Assembly (NCBI GenBank): GCA_963665495.1
Contig: OY762289.1
Coordinates: 1,550,001-1,614,000, forward strand
Origin: G963665495 sp963665495
GTDB lineage: Bacteria; Desulfobacterota; Desulfovibrionia; Desulfovibrionales; Desulfovibrionaceae
Length of the DNA stretch: 64,000 nt
Reading direction: 5' to 3'
Part shown: piece after piece, positions 33,678 through 42,433 of the stretch
How the letters are laid out: the number at the start of each line of letters is the position of its first letter
Position numbering within the stretch: position 1 is the first letter of the stretch
Translations under genes and position numbers: made by a program
Notes under the pieces: generated by a model
What the model saw: the letters and a program-made list of their open reading frames with translations, nothing else
Databases searched by the model: none
Told to the model about the DNA's origin: nothing

Positions 33678-34822
33678 GTAGAGTCATGAAAAAAACAACG
33701 GAACTGTTTGGCTTGGGCAATGAAGCTGTTGTAGAGGGAGCCCTGCTGGCCGGTTGTACGTTTTATGCCGGCTACCCCATAACTCCTTCCAGTGAAATCA
33801 TGGAAGCCATGGCGACAAGGTTGCCCTATGTTCCCGACGGGGTATTTCTGCAGATGGAGGATGAGATATCCGGGCTTGGAGCGGTCATTGGCGCGTCTCT
33901 TGCCGGACGCAAAGCCATGACAGCCACCTCCGGTCCGGGGTTTTCACTGATGCAGGAGCATATCGGTTATGCCTGCATGGTGGAATCGCCGCTGGTTGTG
34001 GTCAATGTCATGCGCGGCGGACCATCCACCGGTCTTCCTACCAGTCCGGCCCAGGGGGACGTACAGCAGGCGCGGTGGGGCACCCATGGCGATCACGCCA
34101 TCATCGTTTTATCCGCGTCCACAGTGCAGGAATGTCTGGAAATGACCATTACGGCCTTTAATTTCGCCGAAAAATACCGTACGCCCGTGATTTTGCTTCT
34201 GGATGAGGTAACGGCTCACACCAGGGAAAAATACACCGTACCGGATCCTGAACAGCTGGAAATTTATTACCGCGTAATTCCTTCCATGCCGCCGGACTGG
34301 TACAAACCCTTTGAGGAAAGCATGCGCGGGGTTCCTCCCATGGCGCCCATCGGAGGTGGTTATCGTTCGCATTATACCGGATTGACCCATGACGAAATGG
34401 GCTATCCGACGCAGAAGGCTGCCGAGGCTGAATCCGCCCTGTTGCGCCAGTTTCGTAAGATCGATAACTTTTACAAAGACATCATGTTGTACGACAGCCT
34501 GATGCTTGACGACGCGGATATCGGAGTCGTGGCTTACGGAAGCGTCGCCCGTTCAGCAGAGCTTGCCATCCGCCAGGCGCGCGAGCAGGGGATACACGCC
34601 GGCCTGCTGTCGTTGAAAACCTTGTTTCCCTTCCCCCGACCGCCTGTCGAGCGCATGGCCAGAGACTGCAAAGTTCTGATTGTGCCGGAAATGAATATGG
34701 GCCAGATCTCCCGCGAGGTAAAACGCGTCAACAATGGCAAAGCACGGGTGCGTACCATTAACAGAGTTGACGGGCAGATCATAACGCCTTCTCAGATCCT
34801 CAAACAAATCACGCAGGTGTAG
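33674..34822 (+). CDS. korA: 2-oxoglutarate:ferredoxin oxidoreductase alpha subunit
   Basis: The 382-residue protein carries the pyrimidine-binding and core domain: YAGYPITPSSEIMEAMA, EDEISGLGAVIGASLAGRKAMTATSGPGFSLMQE and PSTGLPTSPAQGD. With KorB it converts a 2-oxoacid, CoA and oxidised ferredoxin to acyl-CoA and CO2, or the reverse. In anaerobes with an incomplete citric-acid cycle it usually supplies succinyl-CoA or glutamate precursors. Pattern alone does not separate 2-oxoglutarate from 2-oxoisovalerate types. Two bp separate it from korB. Confidence 0.9.
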   Translation: MSRVMKKTTELFGLGNEAVVEGALLAGCTFYAGYPITPSSEIMEAMATRLPYVPDGVFLQMEDEISGLGAVIGASLAGRKAMTATSGPGFSLMQEHIGYACMVESPLVVVNVMRGGPSTGLPTSPAQGDVQQARWGTHGDHAIIVLSASTVQECLEMTITAFNFAEKYRTPVILLLDEVTAHTREKYTVPDPEQLEIYYRVIPSMPPDWYKPFEESMRGVPPMAPIGGGYRSHYTGLTHDEMGYPTQKAAEAESALLRQFRKIDNFYKDIMLYDSLMLDDADIGVVAYGSVARSAELAIRQAREQGIHAGLLSLKTLFPFPRPPVERMARDCKVLIVPEMNMGQISREVKRVNNGKARVRTINRVDGQIITPSQILKQITQV

Positions 34823-34824
34823 CT

Positions 34825-35658
34825 ATGTCCGAAGTAACACAATTGATCCATCATTACTTGCGGCATAACAAAAAGTTTCCTCATGTGCTGTGTCCGGGCT
34901 GTGGGCATGGTATTTTTCTCGGCTCTCTGATCCGCAGCGTCCATACCATGGGACTTTCCAAGGACGAGGTGGTTGTGGTTTCCGGCATCGGCTGTTCCGG
35001 ACGCCTTGCCGTGTACGTGGATTTCAATACGGTGCATGCCACCCATGGACGGGCCTTGACTTTTGCCACTGGCATTAAAATGTCCAATCCGCGCCTGACG
35101 GTCATCGTGATCATGGGCGACGGCGATGCGCTGTCCATCGGCGGCAATCATCTTATTCACGCCGCCCGCAGGAACATCGGCTTAAAGACCATCATCCTTA
35201 ACAACAATATTTACGGCATGACGGGCGGGCAGTGTTCTTCAACGACCCCTCCGGGTGCTTTTTCCATGACAACGCCTTTCGGGCAGCTTGAAAACCAGTT
35301 CGACATAGCCAAGTTGGTATCGTCCGCCGGCGCCAATTATGTAGCCCGTGCCACGGCTTTTCACGTCGGGCTGATGGATAAACTACTGGTGGAATCTTTT
35401 TCCAATCCGGGGTTCTCGCTGGTAGAAGTCTTTTCTCCCTGTCATACGCAGTACGGACGCAAGAATAAGTTCAAAAATCCAGTGCAGATGTATGAAGATT
35501 TGAAAAAGCGGAGCACGAACATAGAAAAATATCAGGAACTTCCTCCGGAAAAGCGGGAAGACAAATTTCCCATCGGTGTCTTTGTCAAAAAAGACGATCC
35601 CGGCCTTGAAGACAGATACCAGAGCATGGTGGCCTCCTTGCGGGGAGAGCAAAAATGA
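34825..35658 (+). CDS. korB: 2-oxoglutarate:ferredoxin oxidoreductase beta subunit
   Basis: The 277-residue subunit binds thiamine diphosphate: CPGCGHGIFLGSLI at the start, GIGCSGR, THGRALTFATGIKM, and the metal/diphosphate motif MGDGDALSIGGNHLIHAARRN with NNNIYGMTGGQ. It overlaps korC by 4 bp, indicating tight coupling of the subunits. Confidence 0.93.
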   Translation: MSEVTQLIHHYLRHNKKFPHVLCPGCGHGIFLGSLIRSVHTMGLSKDEVVVVSGIGCSGRLAVYVDFNTVHATHGRALTFATGIKMSNPRLTVIVIMGDGDALSIGGNHLIHAARRNIGLKTIILNNNIYGMTGGQCSSTTPPGAFSMTTPFGQLENQFDIAKLVSSAGANYVARATAFHVGLMDKLLVESFSNPGFSLVEVFSPCHTQYGRKNKFKNPVQMYEDLKKRSTNIEKYQELPPEKREDKFPIGVFVKKDDPGLEDRYQSMVASLRGEQK

Positions 35659-36278
35659 AAAAGTTACAGACATTGCAGCGCTTTGAACTTCGTCTTTCCG
35701 GCCTGGGCGGACAGGGCATCATCACACTCGGCCGGGTGCTCGGTTACGGGCTGGCAATAGGCCATGGCTATTATGTCACCCAGACGCAGAGCTACGGGCC
35801 TGAAGCCCGCGGAGGATCAAGCAGGGCGGATCTGGTGATTAGCTCGGAGCCCATCAGCTATCCCAAGACCGAAGAAGTTGATTTGCTGGTGGCCCTGAGT
35901 CAGCAGGCCTGCAATATGTATTACCGGCATCTGAAAAACGCCGGTGTGCTTTTGGTGGATAATACGCTCGTGCAGCAAACTCCGACCAGCATGTCTTACA
36001 AACTTCCGTTTACTCATCTTGCGGCGGAAAAAATCGGCAATCCTCTGACCCTGAATACCATTGTTCTGGGGGCCGTGACCCATCTGCTGCCCTTTGCCGA
36101 ACCAAGGGTCATGCGCAAGGCATTGGAAGAGAGTCTTCCGGCAAAAATTCTGCAGATCAATATGAAAGCCTTTAATCTGGGCCTGCGGGAAGCCAGGAAA
36201 AATCTGGGGGAACCGCCCGCGATCTGGAGCGACGCCGCTCTCATGGCTTCCGAGGAGGAAGAGCGTCCTCTCGAGTAA
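35655..36278 (+). CDS. korC: 2-oxoglutarate:ferredoxin oxidoreductase gamma subunit
   Basis: The 207-residue protein shows the gamma-subunit pattern: RLSGLGGQGIITLGRVLGYGLA near the N-terminus, TQTQSYGPEARGGSSRADLVIS, and LNTIVLGAVTHLL. It helps assemble the CoA-binding face of the complex. It is the last gene of korDABC. Confidence 0.92.
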   Translation: MKKLQTLQRFELRLSGLGGQGIITLGRVLGYGLAIGHGYYVTQTQSYGPEARGGSSRADLVISSEPISYPKTEEVDLLVALSQQACNMYYRHLKNAGVLLVDNTLVQQTPTSMSYKLPFTHLAAEKIGNPLTLNTIVLGAVTHLLPFAEPRVMRKALEESLPAKILQINMKAFNLGLREARKNLGEPPAIWSDAALMASEEEERPLE

Positions 36279-36474
36279 TCTCCGGTCATCATGGTTCATC
36301 CTTTCATGCGCATGCTTTTTTTGAAAGTAGGTGCAATTTTCCCGCATAAGGGCGCTAGCCTTGGCCCACCGGTAACGTTTTGTCCTGACGAACCGTCAAA
36401 TTGACAGTAGTTCGAGGATGGCGTAAGCCCTGCACGCTGCCGTTAGACGGCGCTAAGTGGAGCACAAAAGCAGT

Positions 36475-37917
36475 ATGGCAACGATTCGCAGTCTGGTTAA
36501 GTCCGAGGCTAAAACCGCGGCAATATACGTGGGGACTTCGGCCCTCAATCAGCTAGCCTCATTTATCCTGATTCCTTTCTACTGGCAGGTGCTGAGTCCT
36601 GCGGACTATGGCGTGATTGCCATAACCGAGGTTATCGGGCGGTTCGTCGCTTGTTTTCTGGGCCTTGAATTAGGTATGGGCATTACCCGTTTTTATTACG
36701 AATGGCCGGAAAAAGAGCGCAGAAGCAGATTAGGGGCCATCTGGATGGGGCATTGGGCCAGCACAGTAGGTTTGGGTATTTTGTCTTTTGGCGCTATCTG
36801 GGTGGTGAGTCCGGTATTGTTTCCCAGTGTTGCCTTTTATCCGTATTTGTTCTTGGGCTTGGTCGTGACCATTTTGAACAGCATGCAGGAGGTCATCAAC
36901 CACACTTTACGGATAAAAAAATTGCCCATGATTTTTGCCGCCTACAATTTAGGCGGATTTTTGGTTCGCGTATTTTGCAGCATCTGGTTCGTGGTTATTT
37001 TGGACCGCAAGCTACAAGGATATTTTGAAGGACTTATTGTGGGCAATGCCCTGGTGGTTATGATCTGCGGTGGGCTGATGCTCTGTTACGCGCGTCCCTG
37101 CTTCGGCGGGCCGGCCTTGAAAGAAGCCGTCCGCTTCGCCATGCCGATTATCTGGTCAAATGTATTGAATAAAATTTCGTCCGTTGCGGACCGCCTTATG
37201 CTACAATATTTTGCTTCATTGGAAGTTCTTGGAATTTATGCGGTTTCCGTTAAATTTGCCCAGGTGTTGACGCAGTTCCATGGGGCCATAAAAATGTCGT
37301 TTGTTCCCTTTTTGTTCAAAACCATGGCCGGCAAGGAGAGCGAGGGAAATGAGCAAAACCGTGAACTGGTAGCCCGGATGGCTGTGATTTATTTCCTGCC
37401 CCTGGCTGCGGTTGGTTTGTTGATTTCCGTTTTTATCCGGGACTTCGTGATGATTATCAATCGTCCGGCGTATTTCCCGGTCATTCATGTGGTTCCCCTG
37501 GTGGTGGGGGCGCAGTTGATCGCCAGTGCCTATCTGTATTTTGCGCCTGGTCTGCTTCTTTCCAAGCAAACCCGGCTGCTTTGGATCGCCTCGCTGCTGC
37601 GTCTTCTTGTTTTTGCGCTGGCAGGTCCTTTTTTGGTTTTGTATTTCCACCTTCAGGGAATGATCGCCTGTCTTTACCTGGCGACCTGTACGTATATGGT
37701 CGTCTCGTACTATCTTTCGCAGAAACATTTTCCGCTCCCATTCCGTCTTGATCATTTGGGACTGCTCTCTGGAGTGTATTCATTGCTCGTATTTGGGGCA
37801 TACAAAATCGAATTGAAAAGCATCTGGCTGGACATATTGATAAAAGGAGCTTTCTGCGCCGGCATCCTGTTTATCGTTATGCACCTGTTTTTCAAATTAA
37901 GAAAAAGAAGCGGTTGA
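36475..37917 (+). CDS. Polysaccharide/oligosaccharide flippase (Wzx-like)
   Basis: From ATG 36475 the 480-residue protein is very hydrophobic with about 12-14 predicted membrane segments, opening with TSALNQLASFILIPFYWQVLSPADYGVIA, the usual start of Wzx-type MOP exporters. It would flip lipid-linked sugar units across the inner membrane. It leads the surface-glycan cluster that runs to 45.9 kb. A GTG at 36457 is an alternative start. Confidence 0.85.
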   Translation: MATIRSLVKSEAKTAAIYVGTSALNQLASFILIPFYWQVLSPADYGVIAITEVIGRFVACFLGLELGMGITRFYYEWPEKERRSRLGAIWMGHWASTVGLGILSFGAIWVVSPVLFPSVAFYPYLFLGLVVTILNSMQEVINHTLRIKKLPMIFAAYNLGGFLVRVFCSIWFVVILDRKLQGYFEGLIVGNALVVMICGGLMLCYARPCFGGPALKEAVRFAMPIIWSNVLNKISSVADRLMLQYFASLEVLGIYAVSVKFAQVLTQFHGAIKMSFVPFLFKTMAGKESEGNEQNRELVARMAVIYFLPLAAVGLLISVFIRDFVMIINRPAYFPVIHVVPLVVGAQLIASAYLYFAPGLLLSKQTRLLWIASLLRLLVFALAGPFLVLYFHLQGMIACLYLATCTYMVVSYYLSQKHFPLPFRLDHLGLLSGVYSLLVFGAYKIELKSIWLDILIKGAFCAGILFIVMHLFFKLRKRSG

Positions 37918-38201
37918 GCACAAAAGAAATTTTGGGCTTGAAAAGAGATAATTTTGAGGGGCAAACGGCGTGCTGTTTCATGGCAAAGGCGGAAATCTTG
38001 TCTGCCGGTTGTGGCCCCTTGGACAATATATAAGATATTTGCGGGTTATTTACTGAAAAAACCACTTGTTAGGAATATAGTCGTTTTTTTGGCTTTTCCA
38101 TTGAAGGGCTGAAAAAAATTTTTTACTATCGCCCACTATTTCAGTGCCTGGATAGTATCCGCCGGTCACGGCGATTTGAACTCTAAAATACAGGATGTCT
38201 C

Positions 38202-39248
38202 ATGAGAAAACTTAGCATAAACGACAAGACGATCACGGACGAATCCAAACCGTACGTGGTGGCGGAGATTGGCCAGAATCACCAGGGCAGTGTGGAAACC
38301 GCCATGAAATTGTTCCAGGCCGCCAAAGAATGCGGCGCGGACGCGGTGAAACTCCAAAAAAGAGACAACAAAGGTATTTTCACAAAAGCCGCGTATAACA
38401 AAGCGTACGACAGCGAAAACGCCTTTGCTCCGACCTATGGCGAGCATCGTGAAACGCTGGAACTTGGCCGCGAAGAATTCGTGGCGTTGAAGGACTATGC
38501 CAAAGAACTCGGACTGGATTTTTCCTGTACGGCTTTCGACAAGAAAAGCGCCGACTTTTTGATGGATATCGGCATTGATTTGTTCAAAATCGCCTCCGGA
38601 GACCTGGTCAATACGCCTTTGCTCGAATATGTGGCAAAAATGGGCAAACCCATGGTTATCAGCACCGGCGGAGCGTTTATCGACGACGTCAAGCGCGCCT
38701 ATGAAACCGTGATGCAGTTCAACAAGAATGCTTCGTTTCTGCAATGCACCGCCGCCTATCCGTCCGAGCCGGAGCATATGAACCTGCGGGTAATCGAATC
38801 CTACCGCGAATTGTTTCCGGAATGCGTTGTCGGCCTTTCCGACCATCAAAATGGTATCGCCATGGCCGTTGTCGCCTATACGCTTGGCGCGCGGCTTTTT
38901 GAAAAGCATTTCACTCTGAATCGTGCCTGGAAAGGAACGGACCATGCCTTTTCGCTTGAGCCCACCGGTTTGCGTAAAATGATCCGCGACCTGCACCGGA
39001 CCAGAGACGCTCTGGGCAACGGCGTCAAAGAGCCTTTCGGTCTGGAAACAGCGCCCTTGTTGAAAATGCGTAAAAAAATCGTTGCCGCTCGTGATCTGGC
39101 TGCTGGTACTGTTCTTACGGAAGAAGACCTGGCTCTCAAATGTCCGGGCGACGGTTTGCTGCCTTACGAATGGAACAATGTGCTAGGCAAGAAGCTTAAG
39201 CAGGCGTTGAATGAAGATGATCCCATGTCCATGGATGTCTTGGAGTAG
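38202..39248 (+). CDS. N-acetylneuraminate synthase-like protein (NeuB family), copy 2
   Basis: The 348-residue synthase has VVAEIGQNHQGSVETAMKLF, VKLQKRDNKGIF, FAPTYGEHRETLELG, FTLNRAWKGTDHAFSLEP and a C-terminal SAF domain (ARDLAAGTVLTEEDLALKCPG). It shares the TYGEHR motif with copy 1 at 22.7 kb. It is expected to make a nonulosonic acid from phosphoenolpyruvate and an aldose; the CMP-transferase three genes on would activate the product. The 284-bp gap before it holds no gene. Confidence 0.9.
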   Translation: MRKLSINDKTITDESKPYVVAEIGQNHQGSVETAMKLFQAAKECGADAVKLQKRDNKGIFTKAAYNKAYDSENAFAPTYGEHRETLELGREEFVALKDYAKELGLDFSCTAFDKKSADFLMDIGIDLFKIASGDLVNTPLLEYVAKMGKPMVISTGGAFIDDVKRAYETVMQFNKNASFLQCTAAYPSEPEHMNLRVIESYRELFPECVVGLSDHQNGIAMAVVAYTLGARLFEKHFTLNRAWKGTDHAFSLEPTGLRKMIRDLHRTRDALGNGVKEPFGLETAPLLKMRKKIVAARDLAAGTVLTEEDLALKCPGDGLLPYEWNNVLGKKLKQALNEDDPMSMDVLE

Positions 39249-39256
39249 AGCAGGAC

Positions 39257-40078
39257 ATGAACGATACGCAAGAAACGCTGTATGACGTAAGCGGCAGGGT
39301 GGTTGTGGTTTCCGGCGGTCTCGGACAGCTTGGCCGCCAGTTTACCCAAACATTGCTCAGTCGGGGCGCCCGTGTCGCTCTTGTTGACCTCAAAGGACCG
39401 GAAGACGGGCTGGAAGCTATTTTTGGCGATCTGGCCGGGAACGCCATGTTCGTCCAGGCGGATGTAACCGATAAGGATTCGCTGGAGCAGGCATTGCAAA
39501 CCATCACCGCGGAGTGGGAAACACCGAGCGGTCTGGTGAACAATGCGGCCCTGGATTCACCGCCCAATGCGCCGGTTGAGGAAAACGGACCTTTTGAAAC
39601 CTATCCGGTTGCTTCTTTTGAAAAGATTCTGCAGGTCAATGTGACAGGTGTTTTTCTCTGCTGCCAGGTTTTCGGCCGCGCCATGGCGGAAGCGGGACGC
39701 GGTTCTATTATCAATATCTGCTCCACCTACGGAGTGGTTTCACCTAATCAGGACCTGTATACCTACCGGCGGGAGCGTGGAGAAACGTTTTTCAAGCCTG
39801 TGGCCTACTCGGTCTCCAAGTCCGCCTTGCTTAACCTGACCCGCTATCTGGCCACCTATTGGGCTAAAAAGGGCGTACGGGTGAATACCCTGACCTTTGG
39901 CGGCGTTTTTAATAATCAGGATCCGGAATTCCTCGAGGCGTACAGCCAGCGTGCGCCCATGGGGCGTATGGCTGATGAACACGAATACAACGGCGCCGTG
40001 GTATTTTTGCTTTCGGACGCATCCTCGTATATGACGGGTTCCAACATGGTCCTGGACGGCGGATGGACTGCCTGGTAA
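39257..40078 (+). CDS. Short-chain dehydrogenase/reductase
   Basis: The 273-residue SDR has the cofactor site VVVSGGLGQLGRQF, an NNAAL motif and the catalytic Tyr-Lys in VAYSVSKSALLNLTRYLA; a second signature is DGGWTAW at the end. It lies 8 bp after the NeuB-like gene, so it probably oxidises or reduces an intermediate of the same sugar pathway. Similar SDRs accompany NeuB/CMP-transferase pairs in legionaminate-type clusters. The substrate is unknown. Confidence 0.87.
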   Translation: MNDTQETLYDVSGRVVVVSGGLGQLGRQFTQTLLSRGARVALVDLKGPEDGLEAIFGDLAGNAMFVQADVTDKDSLEQALQTITAEWETPSGLVNNAALDSPPNAPVEENGPFETYPVASFEKILQVNVTGVFLCCQVFGRAMAEAGRGSIINICSTYGVVSPNQDLYTYRRERGETFFKPVAYSVSKSALLNLTRYLATYWAKKGVRVNTLTFGGVFNNQDPEFLEAYSQRAPMGRMADEHEYNGAVVFLLSDASSYMTGSNMVLDGGWTAW

Positions 40079-40148
40079 CGACGGCCGGCAACCTTTCTGA
40101 TGAAAAAATAACGCGCGACGTTCGCGATCTAACGTAAAGGGTTAAGAC

Positions 40149-41612
40149 ATGGCATTGCCGGAAATCATTCCGAACTGGATCGGCGGTAAAGCGGTTATGG
40201 CCGCCGGAGGCGAAACTTTCGAAAACAGCAATCCCGCAGACGGGAAAGTGTTGTGCCGGGTTGCGCGTTCGCGCTCTACGGATGTTCAGGCTGCGGTTGA
40301 CGCAGCTCTTGCTGCGCAACCGGAGTGGGGCACGATGCCGGCGGTTAAACGCGGCATGCTGTTGCACGAACTGGTGCTTGGCATGCGCGCCCGCAAAGAA
40401 GAAATCGCCCGGATTGTCCATCTGGAAACCGGCAAAACCTATGGCGAGGCCCTGGGTGAGACCGAAGGTGCCATGGCTCTGGGACTGTTTTATGCCAGTG
40501 AAGGCCAGCGGCTTTATGGAAAAAGCTGTACCACCGGCGTTCCCAACCGGCTTGCCATGACAATGCGCCAGCCCATTGGTGTTGCCGGGTTGATCATCGC
40601 TGCCAACACGCCAATCGCCAATGTTGCCTGGAAGATTTTTCCGGCCATGGTCTGCGGTAACGCGGTGATTTTGAAAGGTTCGGAAGATACGCCGGGTACC
40701 GCGGCCATTGTGGCGGAGATCGCCAAGGAGGCGGGTATCCCGGACGGCGTACTGAACGTGGTCCAGGGCTTTGGTTTGGAAGCCGGCGCGCCTCTGGTGG
40801 AAAATCCGGACGTCGGAGTGGTCAGTTTTACCGGATCCAGTGCGGTGGGGCGTCAGGTGGCGGAAGTCGCCGGAAAGCGTTTGGCCAGAGTCTCTCTCGA
40901 ACTGGGCGGTAAGAATCCCCTGGTGGTCTGTGACGATGCGGATCTCGACAATGCGGTCAAATGGACCATGCTTTCGGTGTTCAGCAACGCGGGACAGCGT
41001 TGCGCCGCTGCCAGCAGGATCATCATCTTCGATGCGGTGTACGATCAGTTTGTGGAAAAATTGCTGGCCAAAAGCAAAGATTTGAAAGTGGGCCCCAACG
41101 AAGGCGATTATTTCGGTCCGGTCATCAACGAACGTCAGCTGTCCAATATGCTTGCAGCGGTTGAAGAGGCCAAGAAGGAGGGGGCGGAGATCCTGCTCGG
41201 CGGGCACAGGCTGGAAGACCCGGAGCATAAAAATGGTTCGTACATGGCCGCTACACTGCTCGCCAATGTTTCTCCTCAGGCCGGAATCTCGCGTAAGGAG
41301 CTGTTCGGCCCCATTGCCTGCCTCTACAAAGTCAAAGACTTTGAAGAAGCCCTGGCTCTGGCCAATGATGCTGACTACGGACTCACCGCTTCAATCCACA
41401 CGGATAATTTTCATCGCGGAGTAGAGTTCTGCAAGCGTGTCCAGGCTGGAGTGGCAGTGGTCAACGCGGGCACCTACGGCAGCGAGCCCCATATGCCTTT
41501 CGGTGGCGTCAAGCAATCCGGCAACGGCAGCCGCGAACCGGGCACCGAGGCCCTGGACGTGTACAGCGAACTGAAAAATATTCTGATCCACACGGATGCA
41601 GAACGCTTGTAA
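40149..41612 (+). CDS. Aldehyde dehydrogenase family protein
   Basis: This 487-residue NAD(P)-dependent dehydrogenase has LELGGKNPLVVCDDADLD (general-base Glu), the catalytic Cys in FSNAGQRCAAASRI, and the late PFGGVKQSGNGSREPG. It oxidises an aldehyde to an acid. It sits between the SDR and the CMP-sugar transferase genes, an unusual partner for sialic-acid-like pathways; it might oxidise a sugar aldehyde, perhaps one released by the neighbouring transketolase. The start has AAAGGG upstream. Confidence 0.9.
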   Translation: MALPEIIPNWIGGKAVMAAGGETFENSNPADGKVLCRVARSRSTDVQAAVDAALAAQPEWGTMPAVKRGMLLHELVLGMRARKEEIARIVHLETGKTYGEALGETEGAMALGLFYASEGQRLYGKSCTTGVPNRLAMTMRQPIGVAGLIIAANTPIANVAWKIFPAMVCGNAVILKGSEDTPGTAAIVAEIAKEAGIPDGVLNVVQGFGLEAGAPLVENPDVGVVSFTGSSAVGRQVAEVAGKRLARVSLELGGKNPLVVCDDADLDNAVKWTMLSVFSNAGQRCAAASRIIIFDAVYDQFVEKLLAKSKDLKVGPNEGDYFGPVINERQLSNMLAAVEEAKKEGAEILLGGHRLEDPEHKNGSYMAATLLANVSPQAGISRKELFGPIACLYKVKDFEEALALANDADYGLTASIHTDNFHRGVEFCKRVQAGVAVVNAGTYGSEPHMPFGGVKQSGNGSREPGTEALDVYSELKNILIHTDAERL

Positions 41613-41643
41613 CACTTCTTTGTTACACTGAATTTTCCTTTAA

Positions 41644-41689
41644 AGGAGGTCCGGAAAACGTTCTGAGCGTTTTATCCGGATACGTACGT
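41644..41689 (+). promoter_or_regulatory. Shine-Dalgarno and hairpin before the CMP-sugar transferase gene
   Basis: A strong AGGAGG (41644-41649) lies 40 bases from the ATG, too far to work directly. In between, TCCGG..AAAACG (41650-41660) pairs with CGTTTT..CCGGA (41668-41680). Folding would leave about 9 bases from the site to the start, a normal distance. No other in-frame ATG, GTG or TTG lies nearer. Confidence 0.55.
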
Positions 41690-42433
41690 ATGACAGAAAA
41701 TAACGCAGTAGCTTTTATCCCAGCCAGATCCGGTTCCAAACGGGTTACAGGTAAAAATATCCGTGAGCTGGCCGGCCATCCCTTGCTGGCATATGCCATT
41801 GTAAATGCGATCCAGAGCGGCGTGTTTCGCGACGTGATCGTGTCCACGGAGTCTGAAGAATACGCGGCCATAGCGCGAAAATACGGGGCTCAAGTGCCGT
41901 TTTTGCGGCCGGCGGAATACGCCGGAGATACGTCGCCGGACATCGAGTGGGTGCAATATACGCTCGAGCGCTTGCGCGACGAAGGTAATAATTACGAACA
42001 TTTTAGTATCCTGCGCCCGACAAATCCGTTCCGTACGGCTGAGACCATCCGTCGTGCCTGGAAGACGTTCATCGACGTTCCCGGTGCTGACTCGTTGCGG
42101 GCAGTGGAAAAATGCAAACAGCATCCCGGGAAAATGTGGGTGATACGCAATAACCGCATGCTGCCTTTGCTGCCGCTTACCCCCGAAGAAAAACCCTGGC
42201 ACAGTTGCCAGTATCAGTCTTTGCCCGAGGTATACGTACAGAACGCCAGCCTGGAAATCGCCCGGACCGATGTGGTCTTTGAGGGCCGGACCATTGCGGG
42301 CGTAGTTGTGGTACCATTTCTCACGGAAGAATATGAAGGCTTCGACATCAATCATCCTGAAGACTGGCGACTCGCTGAAGAGCTTCTTGCTCAAGGGCTT
42401 ATTTCGCTGCCAGTGATAGGTAATACGCAATGA
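41690..42433 (+). CDS. Acylneuraminate cytidylyltransferase-like protein (NeuA family)
   Basis: The 247-residue enzyme activates a nonulosonic or related keto sugar with CTP to its CMP derivative. It has AFIPARSGSKRVTGKNIRELAGHPLLAY (the nucleotide loop), ILRPTNPFRTAETIRRAW and a C-terminal FDINHPEDW. Its stop overlaps the transketolase start by 4 bp. Together with the NeuB-like gene upstream it defines the sugar made by this cluster. Confidence 0.88.
   Translation: MTENNAVAFIPARSGSKRVTGKNIRELAGHPLLAYAIVNAIQSGVFRDVIVSTESEEYAAIARKYGAQVPFLRPAEYAGDTSPDIEWVQYTLERLRDEGNNYEHFSILRPTNPFRTAETIRRAWKTFIDVPGADSLRAVEKCKQHPGKMWVIRNNRMLPLLPLTPEEKPWHSCQYQSLPEVYVQNASLEIARTDVVFEGRTIAGVVVVPFLTEEYEGFDINHPEDWRLAEELLAQGLISLPVIGNTQ

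Noticed and set aside
39909..41228. 439-residue minus-strand ORF
   Set aside because: Antisense to the aldehyde dehydrogenase and SDR genes; shadow frame.
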